Below are positions 37,620 to 46,388 of a stretch of 64,000 bases of DNA, in pieces (within the stretch, counting starts at the first letter, position 1; each line of letters begins with the position of its first letter). The notes beneath the pieces are model-generated. The model did not search any database and was not told the origin of the DNA. It worked only from the letters and a program-made list of their open reading frames with translations. This stretch comes from an uncultured Eubacteriales bacterium (GTDB lineage Bacteria > Bacillota > Clostridia > Oscillospirales > QAMX01). A program made the position numbers and the translations under genes. The stretch is from contig CAJLFQ010000002.1 of assembly GCA_905205975.1 (NCBI GenBank), positions 11,029 through 75,028 on the forward strand. Reading direction: 5' to 3'.

Positions 37620-38912
37620 CTACTGATTCTGCCGGATGATCTGATCGCCCGCCGTCTGAATGTTCGACAGCAGGGTGTTTTTCATGCCGCCCGGCCGTGC
37701 GACGAAAAAGACGTATGGTTCTTCGCCCCGGTTGATGATGTTGGTAAACGCCGCATGATTGAGATACCCCTCGACGGCCACCGTCCGGCGGCAGGCAGAA
37801 ACCAGATTGGAAACGGTGAGATTTTGGATGCTGTCGGGCAGATTGCGGCCATAGGCACCGTCCGGTTCGCCGAGCAGCAGCGCAATCCCGGTTGTGCAGT
37901 CCGCCGGTGAGTTGTCCACCACGTTGTCGATGACGACGTTCCGAATCTGCGCCTCTGCGGGCAGCAGGCGGATCAGACAGCAGACGCCGCTCTGGCAGCG
38001 GCCGATGACGTTGCGGATGATGATGTTGTAGATGTCGCGTTCCCGCCGGGTCCAGTCGTTGTGCATGACATGCGTCGTGCGGAGGCTTCCGCCCGGCAGC
38101 GCGTGCGGGCTGGCGATGGCGGTCAGCGCGATCAGATCGTCGCCCGTACCGCCGGTGATGTCGGTGACGACGATGTCATGACAGCCGTTGCGCAGGTCGA
38201 TGCCGTCCTGATTTTCCGTATTTTGCAGGAGCCCGTCGATTTCGCGTTCCATTTTGGCGTCAAAATCGATTTTTTCGACGCGGCCGTAGGCGCACGCTTC
38301 GAGGGATATGCCCCAGCCGTGCGATTCGATGATGGTTAGATTTTCGATGGAAAAATGCTCTGCGTTGGCAAACAGAACGCCGATGCCCCGCCAGTCGCCG
38401 TAGTGGGATTCGTTCGGGTTGTTGGCATCGGTGCCGTAGGAATGGTCGTGGCAGTCCCAGAAGTCGAGATTGCCGGACTTGCGGCGTTCCTCCGGAATCC
38501 AGTCTGCCAGCCGGCAAAGATCTTCCGGCTTTTTCGGGCATGGACAGGCCAGAATTTTCGTTCCATCGCCAGTGGCGCGCGGGTGATCGGCGCCCATCAG
38601 GACGCAGCGGCCGACGCCTTTGAGGTGGACGTTCTGGATTTTTGCCGGGTCCGCAATGCCCAACCCGCAGTTGGCCGTGCGGAAGAAGTTGTCCCGGCAG
38701 CGGTCGGAGAGCTTGATCATGCAGTTTTCGAGGATCACGGTCGTGTCGGACGGGATGCAGACCGCCCGGTCCAGCAGCCAGTATGTCCGATCGGGATCCA
38801 CATCGGACTGCCGGGGCGGGATGATGACAATGCCGTCCGCTGTGCGGTGCTGAATGGCGCGCTCAAGGGTATCGCTGTCTGTCGCTGCGTAGAAATCATT
38901 GGCATAGACCAT
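37620..38912 (-). CDS. Right-handed beta-helix (pectate lyase/GH28-like) protein
   Basis: A 430-residue protein without signal peptide. Residues 20-110 resemble the start of parallel beta-helix enzymes (AIQHRT...VIIPP, VILENCMIKL), and the centre and end hold repeated coil-like units (FSIENLTIIESHGWGISLEAC, DGIDLRNGCHDIVVTDI, GTGDDLIALTA, RNVVIDNVVDNS). GTGDD is reminiscent of the catalytic Asp pair of GH28 polygalacturonases, but assignment is tentative. It would act on intracellular oligosaccharides. The ATG at 38912 has AAGGAG eight bases upstream; GTG at 38921 is adjacent to that site. Confidence 0.75.
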   Translation of the reverse strand: MVYANDFYAATDSDTLERAIQHRTADGIVIIPPRQSDVDPDRTYWLLDRAVCIPSDTTVILENCMIKLSDRCRDNFFRTANCGLGIADPAKIQNVHLKGVGRCVLMGADHPRATGDGTKILACPCPKKPEDLCRLADWIPEERRKSGNLDFWDCHDHSYGTDANNPNESHYGDWRGIGVLFANAEHFSIENLTIIESHGWGISLEACAYGRVEKIDFDAKMEREIDGLLQNTENQDGIDLRNGCHDIVVTDITGGTGDDLIALTAIASPHALPGGSLRTTHVMHNDWTRRERDIYNIIIRNVIGRCQSGVCCLIRLLPAEAQIRNVVIDNVVDNSPADCTTGIALLLGEPDGAYGRNLPDSIQNLTVSNLVSACRRTVAVEGYLNHAAFTNIINRGEEPYVFFVARPGGMKNTLLSNIQTAGDQIIRQNQ

Positions 38913-39002
38913 GGAATACACTCCTTCGTTTTGTCGTGTTCGACTGAACCGCCGGGAAACAGCCGGCTGGAAAATCGGAAACCATCGGGGTCCATTGAGG
39001 CT

Positions 39003-39031
39003 ATGATACCATATTCGAGCGGAAAAAGCAA
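39003..39031 (-). promoter_or_regulatory. Promoter of the beta-helix gene
   Basis: On the minus strand TTGCTT, a 17-bp spacer and TATCAT with extended TATGG; a near-exact copy of the promoter at 37017-37045. Confidence 0.8.
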
Positions 39032-39104
39032 GCCGAACGCATTGGATATTGAATCAGCCAGCAGGCCTTTGCCCGCCTTCACCCGCAGAAGAACCATCGG
39101 GGAA

Positions 39105-39371
39105 CCGCCAGAGCCTTCCCTTCGCCCGCAGCGGGAGCCAGCGGGGGAGCCGCCAGAGCCTTCCCCTGAGAAGGGGAAGGCGGCGAAAACGATTTTCGCT
39201 GAAAATTGTTTTCGCCGGATGAGATCGAACACAGCGTATCCGCCGACATATACCCGCAGCGCCTCCCCCAACGCACGCCCGCAGCCTGCCTCCAACCACA
39301 CGCAAGAATCCCCGGATTGCCTTTGGCAGTCCGGGGATTCCGCATTTCAAATCAGTTCTGCTGGCTGTGGA
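39105..39371 (-). repeat. Right arm of the long inverted repeat
   Basis: Reversed copy of 36449-36700: AGGGGAAGG element with its AAAATTGTTTTCG hairpin, GC-rich CCGCAGC-type repeats (39225-39310), terminator hairpin (39308-39343, CCCCGGA and TCCGGGG arms) and CTGGCTGTGGA, reaching into the last codons of the phosphoesterase gene. Confidence 0.85.
39308..39343 (-). terminator. Terminator of the phosphoesterase gene (inside the repeat)
   Basis: AATCCCCGGA-CTGCC/GGCAA-TCCGGGGATT hairpin as at 36481, but with ATTCTTG instead of a T-run, so probably weaker. Confidence 0.6.
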
Positions 39372-40479
39372 GCGATGCCGGATCCGGGCAGGCGCGCGCG
39401 GTCACGCGGCCGTTCTCAGCGGTCAGCACGCCGCCGACGTAGGTTTCGCCGCCGTCATGGCGGAAGGCAGGAATCGACAGCACCGCCGTTGGAAAGTTGG
39501 CGTCGCATCTGTCCGGCGCATGCGGGGGAACCTCATAAACCGTGTGCATATGCCCGGCAAGCAGCAGCTGGATGTTCATCCGGTTCAAAAGGCTCGTCCA
39601 CGTTTCGTAGATGTCATCCGCCGGGTTGAACGGCGCGGGCATTTTTTCGACGAACGGCATATGGCAGAAGGCGATTCGGTAAAGCACGCCGGGCGCATCG
39701 TATTCCTGTTCCGCCCGGGCGAGCAGCGATTCCAAAAACTGCGTTTCCCGCCGGCGGAAGGCGCCGCAGTCGATGACGCCGCCGTATTCGACGTGGCTGT
39801 CCGCTTTGTCTTCGCCGCAGTCGAGGACAAGCCCCCACAGCGGACCCTGCTGGAAGGTGTAGAACGTTTCCCGGCGTCCGCCGCGGCATACCGTCGGGAT
39901 ATAAGCGGGCAGCACGGTCGCCGCTGCGCCGCGCATATCGTGGTTCCCGCGGGCGTTGATGACCGGGCGTTCGCCGTGTACGGCGCCGGCAGACAGGCGG
40001 AACGCCGTATCGAACTGATCCGTGGAATCGCTGGAGCTGTTGAGGTCGCCGTTCAGAAGCAGGATGTCGCAGCCGCCGGACGCTTCGAATGTCTGCAGCG
40101 CCGACTCGACGCGGCCGTGCGTATCCGCAAACTGGAACAGGCGGAAGGAATCGCCGGACAGCGGGGTAAACCGGTAGGTTTTCCGGACAGTTTCAACACC
40201 GACCGGACGGTTGGAAAGCATTTCCTCATACGCGGCGAACACGACCGTGTATGCGCCGGCTTCAGAGAGCGCCGCGCCGGGGACCGGAATTTTGTGGACG
40301 CGCCCATACTGGAGCAGGCCGCATTCCTCATCGGTGAAGCGTTCGCCGGCGATTTCAATCCAGCCGATGCCCTTGCGCGCCGTGAGGAAAATGATCTGGT
40401 AGTCATGCCCGACGGCAAAGACAGAGGGGTCAAAGCGCAGGTCGCCGGCCGCTTCCGGCGTGGTGTGAGCTTCTTGCAT
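39352..40479 (-). CDS. Calcineurin-like metallophosphoesterase
   Basis: A 375-residue protein with an N-terminal fibronectin-like region (VGHDYQIIFLTARKGIGWIE, AGAYTVVFAAYEEM) followed by a phosphoesterase domain: FQFADTHGR, LLNGDLNS, ARGNHDM, CHMPF and AGHMHTVYE, the usual metal ligands. No signal peptide is evident with the ATG at 40479, which has GAGGTG upstream; substrates are unknown. Its last residues, HSQQN, sit in the repeat shared with the UPF0210 gene (HSQRN). Confidence 0.85.
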   Translation of the reverse strand: MQEAHTTPEAAGDLRFDPSVFAVGHDYQIIFLTARKGIGWIEIAGERFTDEECGLLQYGRVHKIPVPGAALSEAGAYTVVFAAYEEMLSNRPVGVETVRKTYRFTPLSGDSFRLFQFADTHGRVESALQTFEASGGCDILLLNGDLNSSSDSTDQFDTAFRLSAGAVHGERPVINARGNHDMRGAAATVLPAYIPTVCRGGRRETFYTFQQGPLWGLVLDCGEDKADSHVEYGGVIDCGAFRRRETQFLESLLARAEQEYDAPGVLYRIAFCHMPFVEKMPAPFNPADDIYETWTSLLNRMNIQLLLAGHMHTVYEVPPHAPDRCDANFPTAVLSIPAFRHDGGETYVGGVLTAENGRVTARACPDPASLHSQQN

Positions 40480-40506
40480 ACGGCACCTCTTCTGTTCGTT
40501 TTCTAT

Positions 40507-40535
40507 ATGATACCTGCTTTGGACGGCGGTGTCAA
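40507..40535 (-). promoter_or_regulatory. Promoter of the phosphoesterase gene
   Basis: On the minus strand TTGACA, a 17-bp spacer and TATCAT. Confidence 0.85.
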
Positions 40536-40574
40536 GACGTTTTGGAAAAAAGAGCCCCTGCACGTGAAAAATGC

Positions 40575-40603
40575 TTGACAACGCCTGCCGAAAAACGTAT
40601 AAT
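40575..40603 (+). promoter_or_regulatory. Promoter of the PQ-rich membrane protein gene
   Basis: A perfect TTGACA, 17-bp spacer and perfect TATAAT: the strongest-looking promoter in the window. Confidence 0.9.
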
Positions 40604-40659
40604 GTAAACATAGAAACGGATGCAGTTTCTGTATCCGACCATTGAAAGGGAGGCATAAC

Positions 40660-41415
40660 ATGAACAATTTTGATTTCGAAGCGGACTTTGCTGCGGCTGC
40701 CGCAGGCGTTGCGGGGACGGTGCTGGTGCTTTGGCTGATTGCGCTGGCGGCCGGCATTCTGATGATCATCGCGCAGTGGCGGATTTTCAGCAAAGCGGGC
40801 GAACCCGGCTGGGCTTCGCTGATCCCCATCTACAACTTATACGTCCTCTATAAAATCACATGGGGCAGCGGCATTCGCTTCCTGCTCCTGCTGATCCCGC
40901 TGTACAACATCATCCTCGCCATCCAGACGAATATCCGGCTTGCCCGCGCCTTCGGCAAGGACGACGGGTTTGCCGTCGGGCTGATCTTTCTGCCCAGTAT
41001 TTTCATGCTGATCCTCGGCTTCGGCGGCGCGCAGTACTGCGGCGTGCCGGGCGTTTATCAGCAGCCCTACGGACAGCCGTACGGTCAGCCGTACGGACAG
41101 CCGCAGCAGCCCTACGGACAGCCGCAGCAGCCCTACGGACAGCCGCAGCAGCCCTACGGACAGCCGCAGCAGCCCAACGCCCAGCAGTGGACGTATAACG
41201 TCCAGCAGCAGCCGCAGCAGCAGACATACGCACAGCCGCAGCAGCAGACATACGCACAGCCGCAGCAGCAGACATACACACAGCCGCAGCAGCAGCCGTC
41301 CGGCCAGCCGCAGCAGCAGCCGCAGCAGCCGGCGTTCTGCCCGAACTGCGGTCAGGCGCTCGACCCGAATGTGAAATTCTGCCCGGGCTGCGGACAGCCG
41401 ACCGGCAAGGCGTAA
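40660..41415 (+). CDS. Membrane protein with Pro/Gln/Tyr-rich repeats and C-terminal zinc ribbon
   Basis: A 251-residue protein. The N-terminal 125 residues have about three membrane helices and the segment AGEPGWASLIPIYNLYVLYKITW, typical of the small DUF5684-type family. Residues 135-225 are low-complexity repeats (QPYGQPQ units, then QQQTYAQPQ units). The C-terminus is a zinc ribbon, CPNCGQALDPNVKFCPGCG. The layout suggests a membrane sensor or scaffold with a flexible cytoplasmic arm. GGGAGG lies before the ATG, and the near-consensus promoter suggests high expression. Function unknown. Confidence 0.8.
   Translation: MNNFDFEADFAAAAAGVAGTVLVLWLIALAAGILMIIAQWRIFSKAGEPGWASLIPIYNLYVLYKITWGSGIRFLLLLIPLYNIILAIQTNIRLARAFGKDDGFAVGLIFLPSIFMLILGFGGAQYCGVPGVYQQPYGQPYGQPYGQPQQPYGQPQQPYGQPQQPYGQPQQPNAQQWTYNVQQQPQQQTYAQPQQQTYAQPQQQTYTQPQQQPSGQPQQQPQQPAFCPNCGQALDPNVKFCPGCGQPTGKA
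41056..41300 (+). repeat. In-frame coding tandem repeats
   Basis: Two families: (CAGCAGCCCTACGGACAGCCG) units of 21 bp, with shorter 12-bp TACGGACAGCCG versions at the start, and three 24-bp CAGCAGACATACGCACAGCCGCAG-type units. Copy-number change would keep the frame. Confidence 0.85.
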
Positions 41416-41440
41416 CGCACACCACAAAATCCAAACAACA

Positions 41441-41471
41441 AAACAGCCTGCCCCTTTGGGCAGGCTGTTTC
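41441..41471. terminator. Bidirectional terminator
   Basis: AAACAGCCTGCCC, loop CTTTG-type, GGGCAGGCTGTTT, between convergent genes. Confidence 0.88.
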
Positions 41472-41482
41472 AATTTCTGGGG

Positions 41483-42292
41483 TTATTTTCCGGCGGGGGC
41501 CAAGAGGCGGAGGGCGTTTTGGGAGAGAATTTTTTCGGTCAGCGCGTCGGGCAGATTGAGGGCCAGCAGATACCGCAGCGCGTCTGCCGGGTCGCTCCAG
41601 GGGAGGTCGCTGGCGAAAAGCAGCTTGTCGCTGTCGTGCGCGAGGAGCATGCGTTTCATCTGCGCCGGGTCGAGCGCGAACAGCGAGGTCAGCGAGGTGT
41701 CCAGCCAGACGTTCCGTCCGATGAGCAGGCGTTCGACGTCGTCCCAGCGGCGGGCACCGCCCAGATGTGCGGCGACGAGCTTCAGCTTTGGATATGTGTC
41801 CAGCACGCGGGCGATGCGTTCCGGCGACGCGTGGATGAAATCCGGGGAAAGGCAGTCCCACCCGGCATGGGTGACGACGAACAGGTCCAGCTCCATGCAG
41901 CGCGTAAAAATCGGGGCAAAGCGCGGATCGTCAATCGCGGTATGCATATAGTCGGGGTGGATTTTGATGCCGGGCAGTCCGGCGGCGGCAATGCCGGTGA
42001 GCGTTTCGTCGATAACGGTCTCGCTGCTCTCCGGGTTGACGGATCCCAGCGCAGTCAGGCGGGGATTGCGGTTCGTTTCGACGGCAAAACGGTTGACGTT
42101 TGCGGTCTGATGGTCGTTGGTTGCGATGTTCAAAACGACGGCCCGGTCGATGCCGGCTTCGTCGAGCCTGCGGATCGTGCCGGAAACGGTGCCGTCGGAA
42201 TAGGTACGCATACCGGCGATGGCGGAAAGCTTTGCCAGCGCGCGCGGGGCGAGTGCATCCGGGAAACAATGGGTGTGGAAATCGATGATCAT
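41483..42292 (-). CDS. Amidohydrolase (PF04909-type metal-dependent hydrolase)
   Basis: A 269-residue TIM-barrel hydrolase with the metal motif IIDFHTHCFPD at the start, KIHPDY, THAGWD, AAHLGG and the late Asp in FASDLPWSDP. The class includes decarboxylases and lactonases acting on small aromatic or sugar-derived acids; the substrate cannot be told. The ATG at 42292 has AAGGAG nine bases upstream. It stands alone between two glycan-related transcription units. Confidence 0.85.
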   Translation of the reverse strand: MIIDFHTHCFPDALAPRALAKLSAIAGMRTYSDGTVSGTIRRLDEAGIDRAVVLNIATNDHQTANVNRFAVETNRNPRLTALGSVNPESSETVIDETLTGIAAAGLPGIKIHPDYMHTAIDDPRFAPIFTRCMELDLFVVTHAGWDCLSPDFIHASPERIARVLDTYPKLKLVAAHLGGARRWDDVERLLIGRNVWLDTSLTSLFALDPAQMKRMLLAHDSDKLLFASDLPWSDPADALRYLLALNLPDALTEKILSQNALRLLAPAGK

Positions 42293-42390
42293 TGGGCGTT
42301 CTCCTTTTTCTGAAAGCAGAACCATCATACCAGAAATGTGTGAAAATTTACAGCGCCCGGCGCCGGGTCTTTTTCACCCCATATGCAGAA

Positions 42391-42423
42391 CCGCCGGGCG
42401 CACGCTGTATGTGCGCCCGGCGG
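42391..42423 (-). terminator. Hairpin after the GH3 gene
   Basis: CCGCCGGGCGCAC, a seven-base loop and its perfect complement; the T-run is weak (GTTCT). Confidence 0.55.
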
Positions 42424-42443
42424 ATTTCAGTATGCAGACCGGT

Positions 42444-44564
42444 TTACCGCGCGGTGAGGCGGAGGCACTCGCGCAGGCCGAGTGCTTTGCTGCGAGCATC
42501 CGGCTGATGGCCGCCGATATGGAAGAAGAGGCCGCCGTCGGCTTCCGTCCGCCGCCCATCCGCGAGTACGGCTTCCGTCCAATATTGCTCTGCATGGAGC
42601 GTGACGGTTTTGGCTTCGCCCGGCGCAAGTTCGACCGGACAGAGCGCACAGAGCTGGCAGTTCGGCGTTCTCGTGCGGGAATCCCGGAACGACGCATACA
42701 GCTGCACTTTTTCCACACCGCGCATACCGCCCGTGTTGCGCACGGTGACGGTGACGTCATAGCCGTCTACCGTCTCCGACAGGGAGGCGTTTTCATATGC
42801 GGACGACGTATATGACAGGCCGAAGCCGAACGGATAGAGCGGGTCATGCGTCAGATAGCGGTATGTTCTGCCGGTCATGGCGTAGTCGGTGAAAGCGGGC
42901 AGTGCTTCGTCACAGTGGTAAACGGTGACGGGCAGACGGCCGCTCGGCGAGAATTGCCCGGCGATCAGCCCGGCGACGGCCAGTCCGCCGACGGCGCCGG
43001 GGTACCACGCGTGGATCAGGGCGTGTGCCCGCGTGCGGATCGATTCGCCGGGGTCGATGGCGCTGCCGCCCATCAGCACGACGACGACGTCGGCGCAGGC
43101 GTCCATCACAGCGTCCGCCAGCGCCAGCTGCGCGTCCGGCAGACCGACGGAAACGCGGTCGCCGTTGTCAAAGCACGCGTTTCGCTGACCGTTTTCCTCG
43201 CCCTCGACGGTGCAGTCAAGCCCGAGGCACAAGACGACGGTATCGGCATGTTCGGCATACGTGACGGCCTCGCTGATCATATTTTTGAACCCGTCGCAGT
43301 CGTTTTTGCGCTGCCGCCAGATGTCGCAGCCGATGGCGGACCGGACGTTTTCCGCGCCGAAAACCTGGCGCAGTCCGTCGGAAACGGTGATGTATTCCGA
43401 TGATTTCCCGTTGTAGTTGCCCTCCAGCGCAATGCGCGACATGGCGTTTGGGCCGATGACGGCCAGACGGCGCGGTTTTTCCGGGTCGAGCGGCAGGAAA
43501 CCGTCGTTTTTCAAAAGCACAAGGCTCTCCTGCGCTGCGGACAGATTGAGCGCACGGTGTTCCGGGCATTCGATTTTTTCAAACGGGATATCGGCATACG
43601 GGCGTTCCGCTTCAAATTCGCCGAGCAGCACGCGGATCGTATAGAGCCGGACGGCTGCTTCCGTGAGGTCTTCCTCCGTGATCAGATCGTGTTCGTAGGC
43701 GTCGAGGAGATGCGCATACGCCTCCCCGCAGTTCAGATGGCAGCCCATTTTCAGGGCTTTGGCACATGCCGCTTCGAGCGAATCCGTATAATGGTGTCCG
43801 GCGAAGATATCTTTGATGGCGCCGCAGTCCGACGTAAAGTAGCCGTCAAACTGCCACTGTGAAAAGAGAATCTCCTGCATCAGCCGCTTGCTGGCGCAGC
43901 AGGGTTCGCCGTTGGTGCGGTTGTATGCGCCCATGACGCCGGCGACACCGGCTTTGACGGCGTGTTCGAATGCGGGCAGATACGTTTCCCAGAGGTCATG
44001 CGCGCTGACTTCGGCGTTGAAGCTGTGGCGGAGCGGTTCCGGCCCGGAGTGTACGGCGAAGTGCTTGGCGCAGGCGGCCGATTTCAGAAAGGCGCCGTCG
44101 CCTTGCAGCCCCTGAATGTACCGGACGCCCAGCACAGCCGTCAGGTACGGGTCTTCGCCGAACGTTTCCTGTCCGCGCCCCCAGCGCGGGTCGCGGAAGA
44201 TGTTGATGTTCGGCGTCCAGAATGTCAGGCCCTTGTAGATGTCATAGTCGCCTTTTGCCTGCGAGCTGTTGTATTTGGCGCGCGCTTCCGTGGAAACGGC
44301 GTCGGCGACGGCCTGAACCCGATCCGGGTCAAATGTGGCGGCCAGCGCGATGGCATGGGGGAAAACCGTCGCCATGCCGGAGCGGGCAAGCCCGTGAGAC
44401 GCCTCGTTCCACCAGTTGTATTCGCGGATGCCGAGGCGTTCGATGGCGGGCGCGTTGTAGAGCAGCTGAGACGCTTTTTCCTCAACGGTCATCTGTGCGA
44501 CCAGCGCAGCCGCTTTCTGCGCGGCGCGTGCATAATCCCGCGTGCTGTTTTGTCTGTCGTTCAT
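42444..44564 (-). CDS. Glycoside hydrolase family 3 (beta-glucosidase/beta-xylosidase type)
   Basis: A 706-residue cytoplasmic GH3 enzyme: the N-terminal barrel contains WTPNINIFRDPRWGRGQE, AACAKHFAVHSG and the nucleophile region YFTSDCGAI, which resembles the SDCGA of beta-xylosidases and arabinofuranosidases. The C-terminal sandwich domain contains SLVLLKNDGFLPL and the fibronectin-like module ends with VTVRNTGG. No signal peptide, so it likely cleaves imported oligosaccharides. The ATG at 44564 has AAAGGAG upstream. The 415-base gap to the next gene holds only candidate promoter sequence and a short orphan frame. Confidence 0.92.
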   Translation of the reverse strand: MNDRQNSTRDYARAAQKAAALVAQMTVEEKASQLLYNAPAIERLGIREYNWWNEASHGLARSGMATVFPHAIALAATFDPDRVQAVADAVSTEARAKYNSSQAKGDYDIYKGLTFWTPNINIFRDPRWGRGQETFGEDPYLTAVLGVRYIQGLQGDGAFLKSAACAKHFAVHSGPEPLRHSFNAEVSAHDLWETYLPAFEHAVKAGVAGVMGAYNRTNGEPCCASKRLMQEILFSQWQFDGYFTSDCGAIKDIFAGHHYTDSLEAACAKALKMGCHLNCGEAYAHLLDAYEHDLITEEDLTEAAVRLYTIRVLLGEFEAERPYADIPFEKIECPEHRALNLSAAQESLVLLKNDGFLPLDPEKPRRLAVIGPNAMSRIALEGNYNGKSSEYITVSDGLRQVFGAENVRSAIGCDIWRQRKNDCDGFKNMISEAVTYAEHADTVVLCLGLDCTVEGEENGQRNACFDNGDRVSVGLPDAQLALADAVMDACADVVVVLMGGSAIDPGESIRTRAHALIHAWYPGAVGGLAVAGLIAGQFSPSGRLPVTVYHCDEALPAFTDYAMTGRTYRYLTHDPLYPFGFGLSYTSSAYENASLSETVDGYDVTVTVRNTGGMRGVEKVQLYASFRDSRTRTPNCQLCALCPVELAPGEAKTVTLHAEQYWTEAVLADGRRTEADGGLFFHIGGHQPDARSKALGLRECLRLTAR

Positions 44565-44855
44565 GCGTACGCTCCTTTCAGCGTTTGACGCGTTGTCCGG
44601 GCCTATGCGCCGAACATCAGGCTGTTGATGAGGTGTTCCAGGGATTCCTGACGCCGACCGGCGGAAATCCTGCCTATATTGTACTACACTTTGCCCGAAA
44701 ATGCACGCCGCATATGGGGTCATCACGGAACAAAATCTGCCGTTTCGGCGGCGGCCGGTGTCTGAGGGGCAAAGCATTCTCCTGCGGCGGCGATATGCGC
44801 CGGATGCTGACAAAAAATAGGACGGTTTTAGTCGTTTATTCTGTTGAAACGTGCC

Positions 44856-44884
44856 TTTACAAACCGTTTCCGTTGTGATATGAT
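44856..44884 (+). promoter_or_regulatory. Promoter of the cation/proton antiporter gene
   Basis: TTTACA, a 17-bp spacer and TATGAT; 95 bases before the start. Confidence 0.75.
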
Positions 44885-44978
44885 TATGCTTCGGTGCGTT
44901 TGGAACCGAGAACGCCTGCAAACGGGGCGAAAACGGCCGAACGCAGCCAAACAGACACAGAAAAAGAGGATGAATGGT

Positions 44979-46262
44979 ATGCAATCACTGATGGGCATCG
45001 CCGTCGCGCTGATGGCGGGCCTTCTGCTTTCCCGCGTGGTCAAGGTGCTGCGGCTGCCTGCGGTCACGGGGTACCTGATCGCGGGGATTCTGATCGGCCC
45101 CTACTGCCTGGGGCGTCTGGGCATCCCCGGTCTCGGATTTACCAAGATTGAAGAGGTCAAGGCGCTGGACGCGATTTCGCAGGTTGCGCTCGGCTTCATC
45201 GCATTTGCCATCGGCAACGAATTCCGTCTGAAACAGCTGAAGCAGACGGGCCGGCAGGCGACGGTCGTCGCCTTCACGCAGGCCATCGCCGCGACGCTGC
45301 TGGTGGATTTGGTGCTGATCGGCCTCCACTTCATCGTCGGCGACAAGCTGCCGATTTCCGCTGCCATCACGCTGGGCGCCATCGCCACGGCGACTGCTCC
45401 GGCGGCGACGCTGATGGTTGTCCGCCAGTACAAGGCGCACGGCAAACTGACCGACATCCTGCTGCCCATCGTCGCCTTGGACGACGCCATCGGCCTTGCG
45501 GTGTTCGCCATTTCGTTCGGCATCGCCAAAGCGCTTCTGAACGGCGAATTCAGCCTGACGGCGATTCTGCTGGAGCCGCTGATTGAAATTGTCCTCTCCG
45601 TTGCGCTCGGCTACGTCATCGGTCTGATCTTCACTTGGTTTGAGCGGTGGTTCCATTCCAACAGCAAACGCCTCTGTCTGTCGGTGACGTTTGTCATTCT
45701 GACCGTTGCGCTGTCGATGCTGGAGTTTGAAGTGGCCGGAATCCGCATCGGGTTCTCGGCGCTGCTCGTCTGCATGATGCTCGGTTCCGTTTTCTGCAAC
45801 ATCTGCGATTTTTCCGAAGAACTGATGGGGCGCACCGACAGGTGGACAGCGCCGCTGTTTGTGCTGTTCTTCGTGCTGAGCGGCGCAGAGCTGGAGCTGA
45901 ACGTCTTCTCCGACATCGCCATTGTCGGCGTCGGCGCCGCCTATATCATTGCGCGGTCGCTGGGCAAGTGCCTCGGCGCTTACGGCGGTGCGCGCCTGAT
46001 GAAGTGCGAACCGACCGTCGTCAAATATCTGGGCATTACCCTGCTCCCGCAGGCCGGCGTCGCGCTCGGCATGTCGCTGACCGTCGCCAATACGCTCGGC
46101 GCGGAGGGCGCCATGATCCGGAACGTCTCGCTGTTCGCGGTGCTGATCTATGAGATGATCGGGCCGCTGCTCACAAAGATCGCTCTGACGAAAGCGGGCG
46201 AAATCACGCCGGGCGCGACCGATGCGCGCGTCTCCTCCGGCGACGATGACGATGCGGAATAA
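44979..46262 (+). CDS. Cation/proton antiporter (CPA2, KefB-like)
   Basis: A 427-residue membrane protein with roughly 12 hydrophobic helices and the CPA motif region LRLPAVTGYLIAGILIGP, AIGNEFRLK and VALDDAIGLAVFA, where the Asp pair (ALDDAIG) is the expected ion-binding site. It should exchange Na+ or K+ for protons; there is no TrkA-N nucleotide domain and the C-terminus is short and acidic (SSGDDDDAE). The start at 44979 was chosen because AAGAGGA overlaps the upstream ATG at 44970. Confidence 0.88.
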   Translation: MQSLMGIAVALMAGLLLSRVVKVLRLPAVTGYLIAGILIGPYCLGRLGIPGLGFTKIEEVKALDAISQVALGFIAFAIGNEFRLKQLKQTGRQATVVAFTQAIAATLLVDLVLIGLHFIVGDKLPISAAITLGAIATATAPAATLMVVRQYKAHGKLTDILLPIVALDDAIGLAVFAISFGIAKALLNGEFSLTAILLEPLIEIVLSVALGYVIGLIFTWFERWFHSNSKRLCLSVTFVILTVALSMLEFEVAGIRIGFSALLVCMMLGSVFCNICDFSEELMGRTDRWTAPLFVLFFVLSGAELELNVFSDIAIVGVGAAYIIARSLGKCLGAYGGARLMKCEPTVVKYLGITLLPQAGVALGMSLTVANTLGAEGAMIRNVSLFAVLIYEMIGPLLTKIALTKAGEITPGATDARVSSGDDDDAE

Positions 46263-46319
46263 TCGGACGCGCCGGATCCCGTCACTCCATACGTTTTTTT
46301 CACGCTTTCCTGCATACTG

Positions 46320-46364
46320 AAACGGCTTGCCGTCTGTTCATTCCAGACGGCAAGCCGTTTTTTG
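46320..46364. terminator. Bidirectional terminator
   Basis: AAACGGCTTGCCGTCTG, a short loop, CAGACGGCAAGCCGTTTTTT: 17-bp perfect stem between convergent genes. Confidence 0.93.
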
Positions 46365-46388
46365 ATTCAGGAGTTTTTTGATTCAGGA

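Noticed and set aside
41056..41300. Regular repeats resembling a CRISPR array
   Set aside because: They are contiguous in-frame codons without unique spacers and encode a low-complexity protein segment.
44603..44683. Short minus-strand frame upstream of the GH3 gene that reads like a protein end (SLEHLINSLMFGA then stop)
   Set aside because: There is no start codon between the preceding stop and its end, and only 26 codons are available. It may be chance or a decayed remnant, so it is not reported as a gene.
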